Shown: positions 1 through 12,687 of the stretch, piece after piece
Layout of the letters: each line of letters begins with the position of its first letter
How positions within the stretch are numbered: position 1 is the first letter of the stretch
NCBI RefSeq assembly: GCF_030070105.1
Contig: NZ_JASJOO010000002.1
Span: 434,001 to 498,000, forward strand
DNA: 64,000 nt
Reading direction: 5' to 3'
From: Bermanella sp. WJH001
GTDB taxonomy: Bacteria; Pseudomonadota; Gammaproteobacteria; Pseudomonadales; Oceanobacteraceae
Notes under the pieces: model-generated
Databases searched by the model: none
The model's input: the letters and a program-made list of their open reading frames with translations, nothing else
What the model was told of the DNA's origin: nothing
Program-made: the position numbers and the translations under genes

Positions 1-162
1 GGAATGTTAGGAATCGAACCAAGCTCTAGTGATGCATTTATTGCATCTGATGGTTGGTACGGTGCTGCTATTTTTTCATTAGTTGCAGCAGCCATACTGA
101 CTTTATGGTCCATGGTGACTTATTTGGTCGCCGCGTGGCCTTCATTAAAGGCGTCTAATTAA
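1..162 (+). CDS. pgsA: PgsA C-terminal fragment (CDP-diacylglycerol-glycerol-3-phosphate 3-phosphatidyltransferase)
   Basis: Open frame running in from the left edge and ending at TAA 160-162; 53 residues are visible. The tail holds one hydrophobic helix followed by a stretch (TLWSMVTYLVAAW) that resembles the last transmembrane segment of PgsA, the inner-membrane enzyme that makes phosphatidylglycerol phosphate. The neighbourhood supports this: in E. coli pgsA is followed by tRNA-Gly, tRNA-Cys and tRNA-Leu in the same order as here. The catalytic CDP-alcohol motif lies outside the window, so the call rests on the C-terminus and synteny. Confidence 0.8.
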   Translation, partial: GMLGIEPSSSDAFIASDGWYGAAIFSLVAAAILTLWSMVTYLVAAWPSLKASN

Positions 163-274
163 TTGTTTTAACGGCTTTTTTCTGATTGGCTGGTTGTTAC
201 ATAAACGGCTCTGATTGTTTTGTGCTCAAAACTATAAAAATCTCGTAAGTAATTCAGAAATAAGGAAAAAAACG

Positions 275-302
275 TTGACACTTTTAGCTTAGTCATTAGA
301 AT
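275..302 (+). promoter_or_regulatory. sigma70 promoter of the tRNA operon
   Basis: A perfect -35 box TTGACA (275-280), a 16-base spacer and TAGAAT (297-302; one mismatch to TATAAT) lie 37 bases before the first tRNA. The sequence after the -10 is GC-rich (GTGCCTCC), like the discriminator of stringently controlled stable-RNA promoters; that regulation is inference. Confidence 0.75.
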
Positions 303-338
303 GTGCCTCCGTTGTCAGGGATAACCGGACAGCAAATT

Positions 339-414
<76 letters not shown>

Positions 415-507
415 AATCATTCTAGTAATAGAGTGTTGCCATCCCAAAAGGTTGGTTGAATTTTGCTTTGAAGAGTTGCTAAACAAAGTATTCAAATCAA
501 AATTGTT

Positions 508-581
508 GGCGCGATGGTAGAGAGGCTATGCAGCGGACTGCAACTCCGTGTACGCCGGTTCGAATCCGGCTCGCGCCTCCA
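508..581 (+). tRNA. tRNA-Cys (GCA)
   Basis: 74-base cloverleaf with acceptor GGCGCG/CGCGCC, anticodon loop CTGCAAC carrying anticodon GCA, T-loop GTTCGAATC and encoded TCCA end. Second gene of the tRNA operon. Confidence 0.97.
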
Positions 582-607
582 CAATTTGATACAGTAAAAC
601 GTGTCTT

Positions 608-693
608 GCCCGGGTGGTGAAATCGGTAGACACAAGGGATTTAAAATCCCTCGCTCATAGAGCGTGCCAGTTCGAGTCTGGCTCCGGGCACCA
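608..693 (+). tRNA. tRNA-Leu (UAA)
   Basis: 86-base class II tRNA: acceptor GCCCGGG/CCCGGGC, anticodon loop TTTAAAA with anticodon TAA inside an AGGGA/TCCCT stem, a long variable arm (CGCTCATAGAGCG) and CCA end. Last gene of the tRNA operon. Confidence 0.97.
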
Positions 694-701
694 ATTCAAA
701 T

Positions 702-732
702 AAAGGCCATGTAGCAATGCATGGCCTTTTTT
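702..732 (+). terminator. Rho-independent terminator of the tRNA operon
   Basis: Inverted repeat AAAGGCCATG (702-711) / CATGGCCTTT (720-729) followed by a run of T. It starts 8 bases after tRNA-Leu and lies between convergent transcription units, so it may also serve the minus-strand gene ending at 741. Confidence 0.85.
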
Positions 733-740
733 GTTTTTGC

Positions 741-1376
741 CTAATCAAATTGAGATACGGTGACTGCCAGGCCTGCTGGCAGTAAATTATGCTCAATCCT
801 TTCTTTGGTATTAAGTGATAAAACAAATTGCTGTTCAGGCAATTGAACTTCCTCTTTAGACTCTGTTAATTGCAAGGTCACTCCATTTGGATCATTAATA
901 AATATTTGCTGTTGATTGCTTTTATCAGCTGATTTTCTTTGTATTAAAGTAAGCAGTACTTGGTCGTGATTTAATTGTTCTATTGAAATTTGCCACAACA
1001 AATTAAAAAGCTTAATTCTATTGGGCGCGTTAGACTGAATCGTTACAGGAGGCGGCAGTTGGACCGTGGAGCGCTTATGTTTGTTTGCCCATGAAAAGCT
1101 CAAGTGATAGATAAACGGTGCCTTATCTAGGCTACCAAGCAGGGTGATGGTCTGCTTAAGCTTCGTTTCGCTGGCATAAAAGATGATGGATTGACCTGAT
1201 ATATCATACTCAATCTCCCCATTTAATTGCCTATCAATAATCGAAGTAAGTTTATTGGGGTCAAGATGATGCAGTTGAACAACCGTGTACTCTTTATCGC
1301 TGCATGCGCATAACAGTAAAACGGCTAAATAGATAAGCGCCTTGCATCGGCTATTGGCTGTGCGTTGTGCCACCAT
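741..1376 (-). CDS. Putative lipoprotein with secretin N-domain-like fold
   Basis: 211-residue protein not identified with a named family. The N-terminus has a positively charged segment, a hydrophobic core and a lipobox-like LLCAC (Cys about residue 24), so an outer- or inner-membrane lipoprotein is likely. Residues about 30-90 (YTVVQLHHLDPNKL..IID, then ISGQSIIFYAS and a terminal LGSLD) follow the pattern of the short secretin/NolW-type N domain. The start at 1376 is backed by GGAG 11 bases upstream and is the only one that keeps the signal peptide; it makes the gene overlap the upstream GNAT gene by 52 bases, so the two are probably translated from one message. Confidence 0.6.
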   Translation of the reverse strand: MVAQRTANSRCKALIYLAVLLLCACSDKEYTVVQLHHLDPNKLTSIIDRQLNGEIEYDISGQSIIFYASETKLKQTITLLGSLDKAPFIYHLSFSWANKHKRSTVQLPPPVTIQSNAPNRIKLFNLLWQISIEQLNHDQVLLTLIQRKSADKSNQQQIFINDPNGVTLQLTESKEEVQLPEQQFVLSLNTKERIEHNLLPAGLAVTVSQFD

Positions 1377-2242
1377 TTATTAAAGCGCTCCATAAAGTGT
1401 CTGATTTTAGCGCGATCTGAAAAGCATGCTCGTGAGTCAGTTAGCTCAAAGTCGAACCAAGCTGTGCTGTCCATAAGCCACTGACAGGGAATATTGTCAG
1501 TGGTGCTTTTGATTTCCACAAAAGAAGGGATTCTGTCCTGCAGGCGAAATAACGCGTGGTCATTATTTTGAGCCACATAATGATTCACCAAGATATAAAC
1601 CTTGAAATGCCTATTGTGGCGGACAAGTTGTCTTATCTTTTGTATAAGTCCATCGTGGCGGCACAAGGGGTGAGATAAATCCCTAAGGCATAGGATTATA
1701 TTTCTGCTGGTTTGGCTTAGCATGATATCGAGGAAACCCTGTGCCTGAAGCAGGGTTTTGCCGTGGTGGATAGCATTGTCATGATTAAAACTGTACTGGC
1801 CGGGCTCTTGTTCTTGCGAGAATACATTGTGAGCCATATCGATATGAGGAATACCTGCATCTTCATAAGGTGAAGAAAATGCTTCAAACCCACACTTTTT
1901 ATAAAACGAATATGCATGACACTGGGAGCTTAGCTCTAATCTGGTATAGCGCTTTTGTGAGGCGTGGCGCTTTATGTGGTCAATGATTAACTTACCAACC
2001 CCCATTCCCCTGTAAGGTTTTAAGACTGCCATACGGCCGATTTTTTTTTGATCGATTAATCTGGCACAACCAACTGCTTCATTGCCTGCATAGGCAATGA
2101 AGTGCTCACATGTAGTGTCATCTCTGTCCCATTCTAATTCCTCGGGGACATTCTGCTCTTGAATGAAAACCTGCTGTCGAATTTCTTTGAGTTCAACTCG
2201 GTCTTTATCCCATTTTGCTCCAACAACTTTTATTTGGCTCAT
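1325..2242 (-). CDS. GNAT-family N-acetyltransferase with C-terminal extra domain
   Basis: 305 residues. The first 140 or so form a GNAT acetyltransferase of the ElaA/YjcF kind: N-terminal IRQQVFIQEQNVPEELEWD, cofactor-loop pattern LKPYRGMGVGKLII (Q/RxxGxG/A), and SFYKKCGF near the end of the fold. The remaining 160 residues (from about 145) are an additional domain with HGKTLLQAQGF and LVNHYVAQNN stretches, similar in layout to uncharacterised domains appended to GNATs in pseudomonads and relatives. The substrate is unknown. Its start codon overlaps the end of roxA by four bases (ATGA), indicating coupling, and its 3' end overlaps the lipoprotein gene. Confidence 0.8.
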   Translation of the reverse strand: MSQIKVVGAKWDKDRVELKEIRQQVFIQEQNVPEELEWDRDDTTCEHFIAYAGNEAVGCARLIDQKKIGRMAVLKPYRGMGVGKLIIDHIKRHASQKRYTRLELSSQCHAYSFYKKCGFEAFSSPYEDAGIPHIDMAHNVFSQEQEPGQYSFNHDNAIHHGKTLLQAQGFLDIMLSQTSRNIILCLRDLSHPLCRHDGLIQKIRQLVRHNRHFKVYILVNHYVAQNNDHALFRLQDRIPSFVEIKSTTDNIPCQWLMDSTAWFDFELTDSRACFSDRAKIRHFMERFNKWWHNAQPIADARRLSI

Positions 2243-3405
2243 TCTTCATCAAAATAAAGATAGTTAAGATTAAATAAGTTTAGCAGTATTTCTTGGCAGT
2301 GAGCATCGTCGATGAAAGCGCCTAATTCGCTAGTATGAGTATGGCGTTGATTGGCCAGTTTTTCACACATTTCAACCGTGTTTAAGGTTTGGGTAATGTT
2401 TAAAGGCTCACCATTAATAACAAGTTGAAGTCCTTTGGATGAATGGTAATAGCTCCAGCGAACCGTTTCATTTTGTGTAATGATGGTTTCTTGAGAAAAA
2501 AACGGGGCTATCTCTTCCCATTCCAAAGGGTCTTCTAGTGGCTCATGCAAAGCATCGTATTTGCTTTCGGTCATGTAGTGGGAAAACCATGCTTTTAAGG
2601 TGTCAGGGTCTTTTAATTGGCTATTGATGATGTTTTGAATGCGCTCGATTGCTTTATCATCAATCAAAGCGGGGTTTTGGTTTGCATTTGATATATCTGG
2701 ATCGCTATAGCGATCATGGTCTGATAATGATGAGCAGATGTGATCAGCAAGGTGGCTTACGATATCGGCCTCAGAAGGGGCTCTAAATCCAATTGAGAAA
2801 GTCATGCAATCATTTAGGGCTTTGCCGTTGTGGGCGTATTGTGGCGGAATGTAGAGCATGTCTCCTGGGTTCAGTGTCCATTCGTCCGTCACCATCATGT
2901 CAGATAATATTTTAAGCTCAGTGTTTTTTAAGAGTGGGGAGTTATCGTCGCATTTTTGCCCGATTTGCCAGTGACGCTGACCATGGGCTTGTAAAAGAAA
3001 CACATCATATTGATCAAAATGCGGCCCAACACTTCCGCCTTCTGGTGCAAAGCTCACCATTAAGTCATCCAGGCGCCACTTGGGTATGAAGTTGAAATGA
3101 TTCATTAGATCCGCAAGTTCGGGCACCCATTGATCCACAGCCTGAACTAAAAGTGTCCAGTCTTTTTCAGGTAGGTTGGCAAAATCATCTTCACTAAATG
3201 GCCCGTGGCGTAATTCCCAAGGATTATTTGGACCATGTTCAAAGATTAGGCGTGACTCAGCATCCTCTTCCATGGCCAAGCCGGCTAAATCGTCAGGTTC
3301 AATGGGGCTGATGTAGTCAGGGAAGGCATTGCGTATAAGGAGTGGTTTTTTTTGCCAGTATTCGGCTAAAAAGGTTTCGATACTGATATTACCTAACATG
3401 TTCAT
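2239..3405 (-). CDS. roxA: RoxA/YcfD-type JmjC ribosomal oxygenase (uL16 arginine hydroxylase)
   Basis: 388 residues, full family length. It is a cupin-4/JmjC Fe(II)- and 2-oxoglutarate-dependent oxygenase. The iron triad is visible: H129 and D131 in VGPHFDQYDVFLLQ and H192 in IPPQYAHNG, almost the numbering of E. coli YcfD. Family knowledge: the enzyme hydroxylates an arginine of ribosomal protein L16. It stands downstream of purB as in E. coli, where the purB-roxA region also contains phoPQ, absent here. A strong hairpin (3426-3469) lies just before its start, so it probably has its own promoter or depends on read-through. Confidence 0.92.
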   Translation of the reverse strand: MNMLGNISIETFLAEYWQKKPLLIRNAFPDYISPIEPDDLAGLAMEEDAESRLIFEHGPNNPWELRHGPFSEDDFANLPEKDWTLLVQAVDQWVPELADLMNHFNFIPKWRLDDLMVSFAPEGGSVGPHFDQYDVFLLQAHGQRHWQIGQKCDDNSPLLKNTELKILSDMMVTDEWTLNPGDMLYIPPQYAHNGKALNDCMTFSIGFRAPSEADIVSHLADHICSSLSDHDRYSDPDISNANQNPALIDDKAIERIQNIINSQLKDPDTLKAWFSHYMTESKYDALHEPLEDPLEWEEIAPFFSQETIITQNETVRWSYYHSSKGLQLVINGEPLNITQTLNTVEMCEKLANQRHTHTSELGAFIDDAHCQEILLNLFNLNYLYFDEE

Positions 3406-3425
3406 ACTCTTACCTAAAAAACATA

Positions 3426-3469
3426 AAAAAATCCCGCACAGAAGAGAATACTCCTGTGCGGGATTTTTT
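3426..3469 (-). terminator. Bidirectional rho-independent terminator after purB
   Basis: Perfect stem AAAAAATCCCGCACAG / CTGTGCGGGATTTTTT with a 12-base loop, flanked by A and T runs on both sides. It follows purB on the minus strand and separates it from roxA. Confidence 0.9.
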
Positions 3470-3479
3470 GAATATAAAA

Positions 3480-4889
<1,410 letters not shown>

Positions 4890-5020
4890 TTATACAGTTT
4901 TTATGTGCTTAAAGCAGTATTTTAATGATTTAAGCAACAGATGGTTTTTGAGATTAGGCTATACCGGCTTAGCTTGGGGCGCTAGAATGTGCGCTTTTAT
5001 TAGTATTTCGGAATATATAG

Positions 5021-6871
5021 ATGAATTACCTAAAACAGGTTTGGGTGCTCAATAAGGCGATTGGCTGGTTGCTATTACTTAATGTGGTGTTTGTCACTCT
5101 TATCTCTGCGGGCTTTTCTTCTCATTTCCCAAGCCCATCAGGGCTATTAGATACGGGCTACCAGTTAGGTTTGCTTCCTGCTGTTTGGGGGCTTTATGCC
5201 ATTATAGTTTTAGTGCTTCTATTGCCTTTTTCTTTTATTCCTTATGCTCATTGGCCCTTGCAAGTATTGCTGTTAAGCGCCGCTGGCAATCTTGCGGTTA
5301 TCGTGTTCATAGACAGCTATATCTATGACATCTATAGCTATCATATTAATTGGTTTTTTATTGAAGCCTTTCTCGCTGATGAGGGTGGGGAGTTCTTTGA
5401 TGTCTCTTGGAAGACTTACCTTTTATTTTCTTTTTTTTCTCTGGTTGTTGCGGCTGTTCAATTTTTCTTTTTATGGTTGGTGAATAAGCGAATTTTAACT
5501 CGTAATCGTTTTAAGGGATTAGGCTGGTTGTTTGCTGCACTTATTTTTATCAATGTATTGTTTGTCAATTTAACTCACTCTTGGGCGTATGCTCAAAACT
5601 ACATGCCTATTACATCTCTAAGTGGTCATGTTCCTTTTTATTTTCCTATGCATTCAAAGTCCATAGCAAAAAGTGATGTGCTTGAAGGGATGGCTGGCAG
5701 TGATCAGCAGGTGGATTCTTCAAATATAAATTATCCAAAATCACAAATGCAATGTGCGCTAACCGATGAAAAAAAACCAAACATCATTATGGTCGTATTG
5801 GAAAGCTGGCGTGCAGACACCATGGATCAAGAAGTATCGCCTAATACGTTTGATTTAGCCCAAGAGTCTCTTTGGTTTAAGGATCACCACTCTAGTGGCA
5901 GTGTCACTACGCGTGGTATTTTTTCATTAATGTACGGCATTGCTCCAACATACATGGATAATGTTGTTGCACATAACGGTGCGGGCGGCCCTGTTTTATT
6001 AAATGAACTAAAGAAACAAGGTTATGAATTTGGCATTTATCCAAGTGGTGATATTACTCGTATTAAGCTAACCGATACCAGTTTCTTGCCAGTGAAGTCG
6101 GATGTGTTTCACGGGGAGGGAGCGGATACCATAGAAAAGGATCGTGATGTGCTTAATAAAATGGTGTCAAAATTAAAGAGTACTGATGAAAGTGTCTTTG
6201 GATTTATGTTTTTTAACTCAACCCACTATCTTTACTACTATCCTAAAGAATTTGATAAATTCAAACCTTCTAAAAAACCTAGTTTAGTGGATTTTAAGTC
6301 AGGCAAAGATCCGCAGCCCTATATTAACCGTTATAAAAATAGCGTGTATTTTGCAGATTATTTGATTGGCCAATTGATTGTAGAACTTAAGGTAATGGGG
6401 AAGTATGACAATACCATTTTAATTGTCACCTCGGACCACGCGGAAGAATTTGCTGATACCAGTCCTACGCGATTTGGCCATGGTAGTAACTACACTAAAT
6501 ACCAAACACAAGTACCGCTGATCATTCATTGGCCAGGCAAGCAAGCCAAAGAATTTAATCACAGAACAGCAAGCATTGATGTACCTGCAACATTGATTAG
6601 TGAAGCTTTAAAATGTGAGAATCCAATATCAGATTACAGTAATGGTGATAGCTTATTTTTAGAAGAGTCACGTCCGGTGCAAGTGATGGCAAGTTACTAC
6701 AATTATGCATTTGTGACAGAGCAGGGAAGTTTTATTCAAAACCCTATTGGTTTACTTGAAAGCAGGGATGGAGAAGATCAGTTAAGTGCTGATCTTAAGA
6801 TTAATCCAAAAGCTGCGTTTAAAGCCCTACAGCAAATGAAGTCTTTTTATAGTAATAAAGCCGCTCAATAG
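5021..6871 (+). CDS. YejM/PbgA/LapC-like inner-membrane protein (DUF3413 plus sulfatase domain)
   Basis: 616 residues. Five predicted membrane helices occupy about residues 15-190, with the DUF3413-type stretch DSYIYDIYSYHINWFF between helices; a periplasmic sulfatase/alkaline-phosphatase-fold domain follows from about residue 252 (KPNIIMVVLESWRADTM, TTRGIFSLMYG, TSDHAEEF, FGHGSNYTKYQ). In enterobacteria this family (YejM/PbgA/LapC) senses lipopolysaccharide and controls LpxC turnover through LapB-FtsH. Sulfatase-like metal-site residues seem retained, so hydrolase or transferase activity cannot be excluded. It is inserted, in opposite direction, between purB and hflD. Confidence 0.8.
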   Translation: MNYLKQVWVLNKAIGWLLLLNVVFVTLISAGFSSHFPSPSGLLDTGYQLGLLPAVWGLYAIIVLVLLLPFSFIPYAHWPLQVLLLSAAGNLAVIVFIDSYIYDIYSYHINWFFIEAFLADEGGEFFDVSWKTYLLFSFFSLVVAAVQFFFLWLVNKRILTRNRFKGLGWLFAALIFINVLFVNLTHSWAYAQNYMPITSLSGHVPFYFPMHSKSIAKSDVLEGMAGSDQQVDSSNINYPKSQMQCALTDEKKPNIIMVVLESWRADTMDQEVSPNTFDLAQESLWFKDHHSSGSVTTRGIFSLMYGIAPTYMDNVVAHNGAGGPVLLNELKKQGYEFGIYPSGDITRIKLTDTSFLPVKSDVFHGEGADTIEKDRDVLNKMVSKLKSTDESVFGFMFFNSTHYLYYYPKEFDKFKPSKKPSLVDFKSGKDPQPYINRYKNSVYFADYLIGQLIVELKVMGKYDNTILIVTSDHAEEFADTSPTRFGHGSNYTKYQTQVPLIIHWPGKQAKEFNHRTASIDVPATLISEALKCENPISDYSNGDSLFLEESRPVQVMASYYNYAFVTEQGSFIQNPIGLLESRDGEDQLSADLKINPKAAFKALQQMKSFYSNKAAQ

Positions 6872-6879
6872 CGGCTTTT
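6857..6879 (+). terminator. Terminator between yejM-like gene and hflD
   Basis: Stem AAGCCGCT (58-65 of the 6800 block) and AGCGGCTT (6870-6877) with loop CAAT and a short T run. It overlaps the stop codon of the plus-strand gene and ends against the 3' end of hflD, so it can act in both directions. Confidence 0.75.
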
Positions 6880-6881
6880 AT

Positions 6882-7514
6882 TTACATTTTCTCAAGTGCT
6901 TCAATGCAGGATTTATTCAGCTTGGGGCGGTGAAATAACAACTGCCAACGGCGCCCGCCTACTTGTCGCCACAAAATTGCAGATCTTACAGCACATAGTA
7001 AAAGGGCTCTTATCTTGTGTGCATTCTGGGTGTTTTGTAGGTGCTGTGCATTACCAGTAACATGAATTCTAAAACGGAATGTGCTCAAGGTTTCTTGGTA
7101 TAAGCCAGATAGGTTGGCTATCAGGTTTTCATGGCTACTATGAAAGTGGTCAAGCTGGCGTTTCGCCTGCTCAATGCCTTTGCTTACCTTGGGCATCATT
7201 TTGTTATTTTTACGCAGCTTACTTTCCAGATGTAATACACCAAGTGCATAGCGCATCACATCAGGACTTGAACCCGTACGACTTTTACCATCTGTTAAAA
7301 ACCGAACTTCTTTATATCCAAGTTTTAAGTTTTCCCGAGAACCACCGTATACATCTTCAATTGATTGCGGATGTGTTTGGAATAAACTTTCGATGCACGT
7401 TTTAAGATCTTTTTCATTTACGTTGCCCGTACGCGCAAGCTGTTCAACTAAGTGTGCTGCTTGAAATAAACCAGCAAGGGCGAGGGCTTGGTTATCTATA
7501 CTAGCTTTTGTCAT
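6882..7514 (-). CDS. hflD: High frequency lysogenization protein HflD
   Basis: 210 residues, all-helical. The N-terminus (NQALALAGLFQAAHLVEQLA) and the central YGGSRENLKLGYKEVRFL stretch are typical of HflD/YcfC. In E. coli the protein is membrane-associated and antagonises lambda CII; its cellular role is unclear. It starts five bases after the mnmA stop codon, in the conserved mnmA-hflD pair, so they are presumably co-transcribed. Confidence 0.93.
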   Translation of the reverse strand: MTKASIDNQALALAGLFQAAHLVEQLARTGNVNEKDLKTCIESLFQTHPQSIEDVYGGSRENLKLGYKEVRFLTDGKSRTGSSPDVMRYALGVLHLESKLRKNNKMMPKVSKGIEQAKRQLDHFHSSHENLIANLSGLYQETLSTFRFRIHVTGNAQHLQNTQNAHKIRALLLCAVRSAILWRQVGGRRWQLLFHRPKLNKSCIEALEKM

Positions 7515-7519
7515 TAACC

Positions 7520-8653
7520 TTAAGCCTTTGCTTTTTCTTTTGAAAGTTTCTCGGTGCTTTCAATTACACCACCACCAAGACAGATATCATCTTGGTAAAA
7601 TACAATGGATTGTCCAGGGGTAACTGCGCGCTGTGATTCTTCAAAGATTACATTGTAGTAGTCTCCGACTTTATGAACAGTACAGACTTGATCTGCTTGG
7701 CGATATCGTACTTTTGCAGTGCATGTAAATGGAAAGTGTTTTGGCTCATCGTTAACCCAGAATACCTCAGTGGTTATTAGAGCATCACTGAAAAGCAGGT
7801 CGTGCTGCTTACCTTGTCCAATAATCAATGTATTGCGATCTAAATCTTTTGCCACTACAAACCATGGTTCGGTGCCATGATTTTTTGTGCCACCAATACC
7901 AATACCTTGGCGCTGACCTAATGTGTAGTACATAAGACCTTCATGTTTGCCAATCACTTCACCTTCAGCTGTTTCTATGACACCTGGCTGAGCAGGCAGA
8001 TATTGCTGAAGAAAGTCTTTAAAACGACGCTCACCAATGAAACAAATGCCGGTACTGTCTTTTTTCTTTGCTGTTGCAAGGCCTTGCTCTTCAGCTATGC
8101 GGCGTACTTCTGGTTTTTCTAGCTCACCAACTGGAAATAGGGTTTGTTTAATTTCTTCAGCACCAACTGCATGCAAGAAGTAACTTTGATCTTTGTTGGT
8201 ATCTAGGCCACGTAGTAGAAATGTATCACCCTCTTTATCTTGTCGGCGCACGTAATGCCCGGTAGCAATAAAGTCGGCGCCTAGCACTTTTGCGTAATCT
8301 AGGAATGCTTTAAATTTAATTTCTCGGTTGCACAAGATGTCTGGATTTGGTGTGCGGCCAGCCTTATATTCATGTAAAAAATGTTCGAATACATTGTCCC
8401 AGTATTCAGCTGCGAAATTTGCTGTATGCAGCTTTATACCTAGCTTGTCGCAAACGGCTTGTGCATCCGCCAGATCTTCTTTAGCTGTGCAGTAATCAGT
8501 ACCGTCATCTTCATCCCAGTTTTTCATGAAAAGGCCTTCAACTTGATAGCCTTGTTCCATGAGTAAAAATGCTGATACAGAAGAATCTACACCGCCAGAC
8601 ATGCCAACGATTACGGACTTTTGAGAGTTAATTTCAGTCATTTGCGTGTTCAT
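7520..8653 (-). CDS. mnmA: tRNA-specific 2-thiouridylase MnmA
   Basis: 377 residues. It performs 2-thiolation of the wobble uridine (U34) of tRNA-Lys, Glu and Gln, taking sulfur relayed from IscS and TusE. Visible features are the ATP PP-loop GMSGGVDSS (residues 17-25) and the two catalytic cysteines C108 (ILCNREIKF) and C204 (TGICFIGER). The first ATG overlaps nudJ by 20 bases; a second Met five codons in (start 8641) is an equally possible start. Operon order rluE-nudJ-mnmA-hflD. Confidence 0.96.
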   Translation of the reverse strand: MNTQMTEINSQKSVIVGMSGGVDSSVSAFLLMEQGYQVEGLFMKNWDEDDGTDYCTAKEDLADAQAVCDKLGIKLHTANFAAEYWDNVFEHFLHEYKAGRTPNPDILCNREIKFKAFLDYAKVLGADFIATGHYVRRQDKEGDTFLLRGLDTNKDQSYFLHAVGAEEIKQTLFPVGELEKPEVRRIAEEQGLATAKKKDSTGICFIGERRFKDFLQQYLPAQPGVIETAEGEVIGKHEGLMYYTLGQRQGIGIGGTKNHGTEPWFVVAKDLDRNTLIIGQGKQHDLLFSDALITTEVFWVNDEPKHFPFTCTAKVRYRQADQVCTVHKVGDYYNVIFEESQRAVTPGQSIVFYQDDICLGGGVIESTEKLSKEKAKA

Positions 8654-9083
8654 ATATTAGATTCAGAGGATAACGCTTACCATTAAGATAGTCTTGTGCG
8701 CACTTTATAACCAGTGGGCTGCGAGCGCATTTACTGGCGATCAGTTCTTCAATGGTCAGCCATTTAATACCAATAATGCCTTCATCTAGTTTGTGATTGG
8801 GGTCATAACTGGTAGAAGTACCGATAAAGCAGTGGCGATGATAGGTGGTTTGATTGCTGGGCGCTGTAAATGTGTAGAGACCCATGTAATGGGTGATATT
8901 ACAGGTGTGACCTGTTTCTTCTAGTACTTCACGCTTAGCTGCTTCAACAAGGCTTTCATTTATTTCTAAATGACCAGCTGGCTGGTTGTATACCGGCTTA
9001 TTATTATCAATCTCTTCAACAAATAGTAATTTGCCGTCATGTTCGATAATTGTTGCGACTGTACTGTTGGGCTTAAAGCGCAT
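8634..9083 (-). CDS. nudJ: Nudix hydrolase NudJ-like phosphatase
   Basis: 149 residues. The complete Nudix box [20 protein letters not shown] followed by TG is present (GX5EX7REXXEEXG pattern), with the catalytic glutamates. In E. coli NudJ hydrolyses nucleoside tri- and diphosphates and HMP-pyrophosphate. The start of mnmA lies inside its 3' end and the rluE stop is four bases upstream of its start, so it is in the middle of a tight operon. Function is transferred from family and synteny. Confidence 0.92.
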   Translation of the reverse strand: MRFKPNSTVATIIEHDGKLLFVEEIDNNKPVYNQPAGHLEINESLVEAAKREVLEETGHTCNITHYMGLYTFTAPSNQTTYHRHCFIGTSTSYDPNHKLDEGIIGIKWLTIEELIASKCARSPLVIKCAQDYLNGKRYPLNLIYEHAND

Positions 9084-9087
9084 TGGG

Positions 9088-9702
9088 TTACCTTTTTTTA
9101 CGTGGGCACATTTTATCGAATTTAGCCTTTTGTGGATATGGCCTTTTCTTGGTTGGCGGGGCCTCTACCTCAATTTCACGGAATTCACCTGGAACAATGT
9201 TTTTTACGGACCATTCCCCAATTTTTGTGCGAACTAAACGTAAAGTAGGGTGGTTAATTGAGGCGGTCATTCTGCGAACCTGCCTATTTCGGCCCTCGGT
9301 AATTTCTATTTCAAGCCAGGTAGTTGGTATATTGGCACGTTCTCTTATGGGTGGGTTGCGTTCCCATAATTCTGGCTCTGCTATTACCCTTACTTTTGCT
9401 GGTAGTGTTAAGCCATCCTTTAGCTTTACGCCTTTTCTTAATAGTTGAATGCTTTCTTCACTAGGCTCACCTTCCACTTGCACCCAATATGTCTTGGTAG
9501 ATTTGTGCTTTGGGTGGGCTATCCTATGCTGTAATTGACCATTATCTGTTAACAGTAGAAGCCCTTCAGAGTCATAATCGAGGCGACCAGCAGGGTATAC
9601 ACCAGGAATATTAATGTAGTTGGCAAGGGTCTCTTTATTGTCGCTTTCAGAGAATTGGGACATAACCCTAAAGGGCTTATTGAATAAAATTAACTTTGCC
9701 AT
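9088..9702 (-). CDS. rluE: 23S rRNA pseudouridine synthase RluE
   Basis: 204 residues; RsuA/RluB/E/F family of pseudouridine synthases. The catalytic aspartate lies in [18 protein letters not shown] (first D of RLDYDSEG), and the [12 protein letters not shown] motif follows. In E. coli RluE modifies U2457 of 23S rRNA. The S4 domain seen in RsuA is absent, as expected for RluE. It is first in the rluE-nudJ-mnmA-hflD operon and divergent from icd, as in E. coli. Confidence 0.93.
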   Translation of the reverse strand: MAKLILFNKPFRVMSQFSESDNKETLANYINIPGVYPAGRLDYDSEGLLLLTDNGQLQHRIAHPKHKSTKTYWVQVEGEPSEESIQLLRKGVKLKDGLTLPAKVRVIAEPELWERNPPIRERANIPTTWLEIEITEGRNRQVRRMTASINHPTLRLVRTKIGEWSVKNIVPGEFREIEVEAPPTKKRPYPQKAKFDKMCPRKKR

Positions 9703-9951
9703 AGGTTTTGTAATAAAATTACCAAATACAGAGGGTATAACATGAAATGTAAGTCCTTTATGTAAAAAATCTACAAAAAGGGATTTCGATTATACCAGTG
9801 CGTGATATAATTCGCCGCCTTTAAGAACCAATGTGCAGTTACATAATGATCAAAAGTCTTTATGTAAGCCAGTTAGGCATCAATTATAAGAGAAGCCAAA
9901 AGCAACTCTTCATTTGAGTTTCGGCGCAATAGCCATAGAACTTTAGGATAG

Positions 9952-12180
<2,229 letters not shown>

Positions 12181-12182
12181 CT

Positions 12183-12214
12183 AAAAAAGCCCGGTTGAAA
12201 CCGGGCTTTTTTTT
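12183..12214 (+). terminator. Terminator between icd and cspD
   Basis: AGCCCGGTT / AACCGGGCT stem flanked by an A run and eight Ts. It lies between convergent icd and cspD and is suited to work in both directions. Confidence 0.9.
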
Positions 12215-12227
12215 GCATAAAAATTAT

Positions 12228-12503
12228 TTATGCGTCTTCAGCAGAGCCAAGGACTTTTTCCATGTTGTTAGGTTGGCTTTCTTTGCTAGGGCTTAGCATG
12301 TCTAGCGGGGTGATATTGATAGCATGAGTACCATTGTCGCTTGGCTTGGTATCAAATTCGACTGATTGACCCGCCTTTAATGTCTTGTATCCTTCAGTTT
12401 GAATTGAGGAATAGTGGGCAAACAGATCTTCGCCGCCAGAGTCAGATAAGATAAATCCATAACCCTTGGCATTGTTAAACCATTTTACTTTCCCTGTTTG
12501 CAT
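12228..12503 (-). CDS. cspD: Cold-shock domain protein CspD-like
   Basis: 91 residues: one cold-shock domain with RNP1 (KGYGFI) and RNP2 (DLFAHY) motifs in residues 1-68, then a short unstructured tail rich in Ser, Asn and Glu. CspD of E. coli is a stationary-phase single-stranded-DNA-binding inhibitor of replication. The position divergent from clpS-clpA is the conserved cspD locus, which favours CspD over a general CspA homologue. Confidence 0.9.
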   Translation of the reverse strand: MQTGKVKWFNNAKGYGFILSDSGGEDLFAHYSSIQTEGYKTLKAGQSVEFDTKPSDNGTHAINITPLDMLSPSKESQPNNMEKVLGSAEDA

Positions 12504-12687
12504 GAGTTGTACTCCAAAACCAGACTTGTATTTATTATTTTTGGAACCATATAGTCGTAAGATGACAACTTAATATAAATTCCGTACAAAAGTTACATTG
12601 TGGCAATCTTTCTTATTTGTCAAGGCTTTGGCGGGTAAAATACAATTAGAATTGAAATCAAAAATTGAACACTTAGGGCTCAGCAGA

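Noticed and set aside
641-826. Minus-strand frame of 61 aa ending in GARLELARSMSEGF
   Set aside because: Antisense of tRNA-Leu plus its terminator; no independent support.
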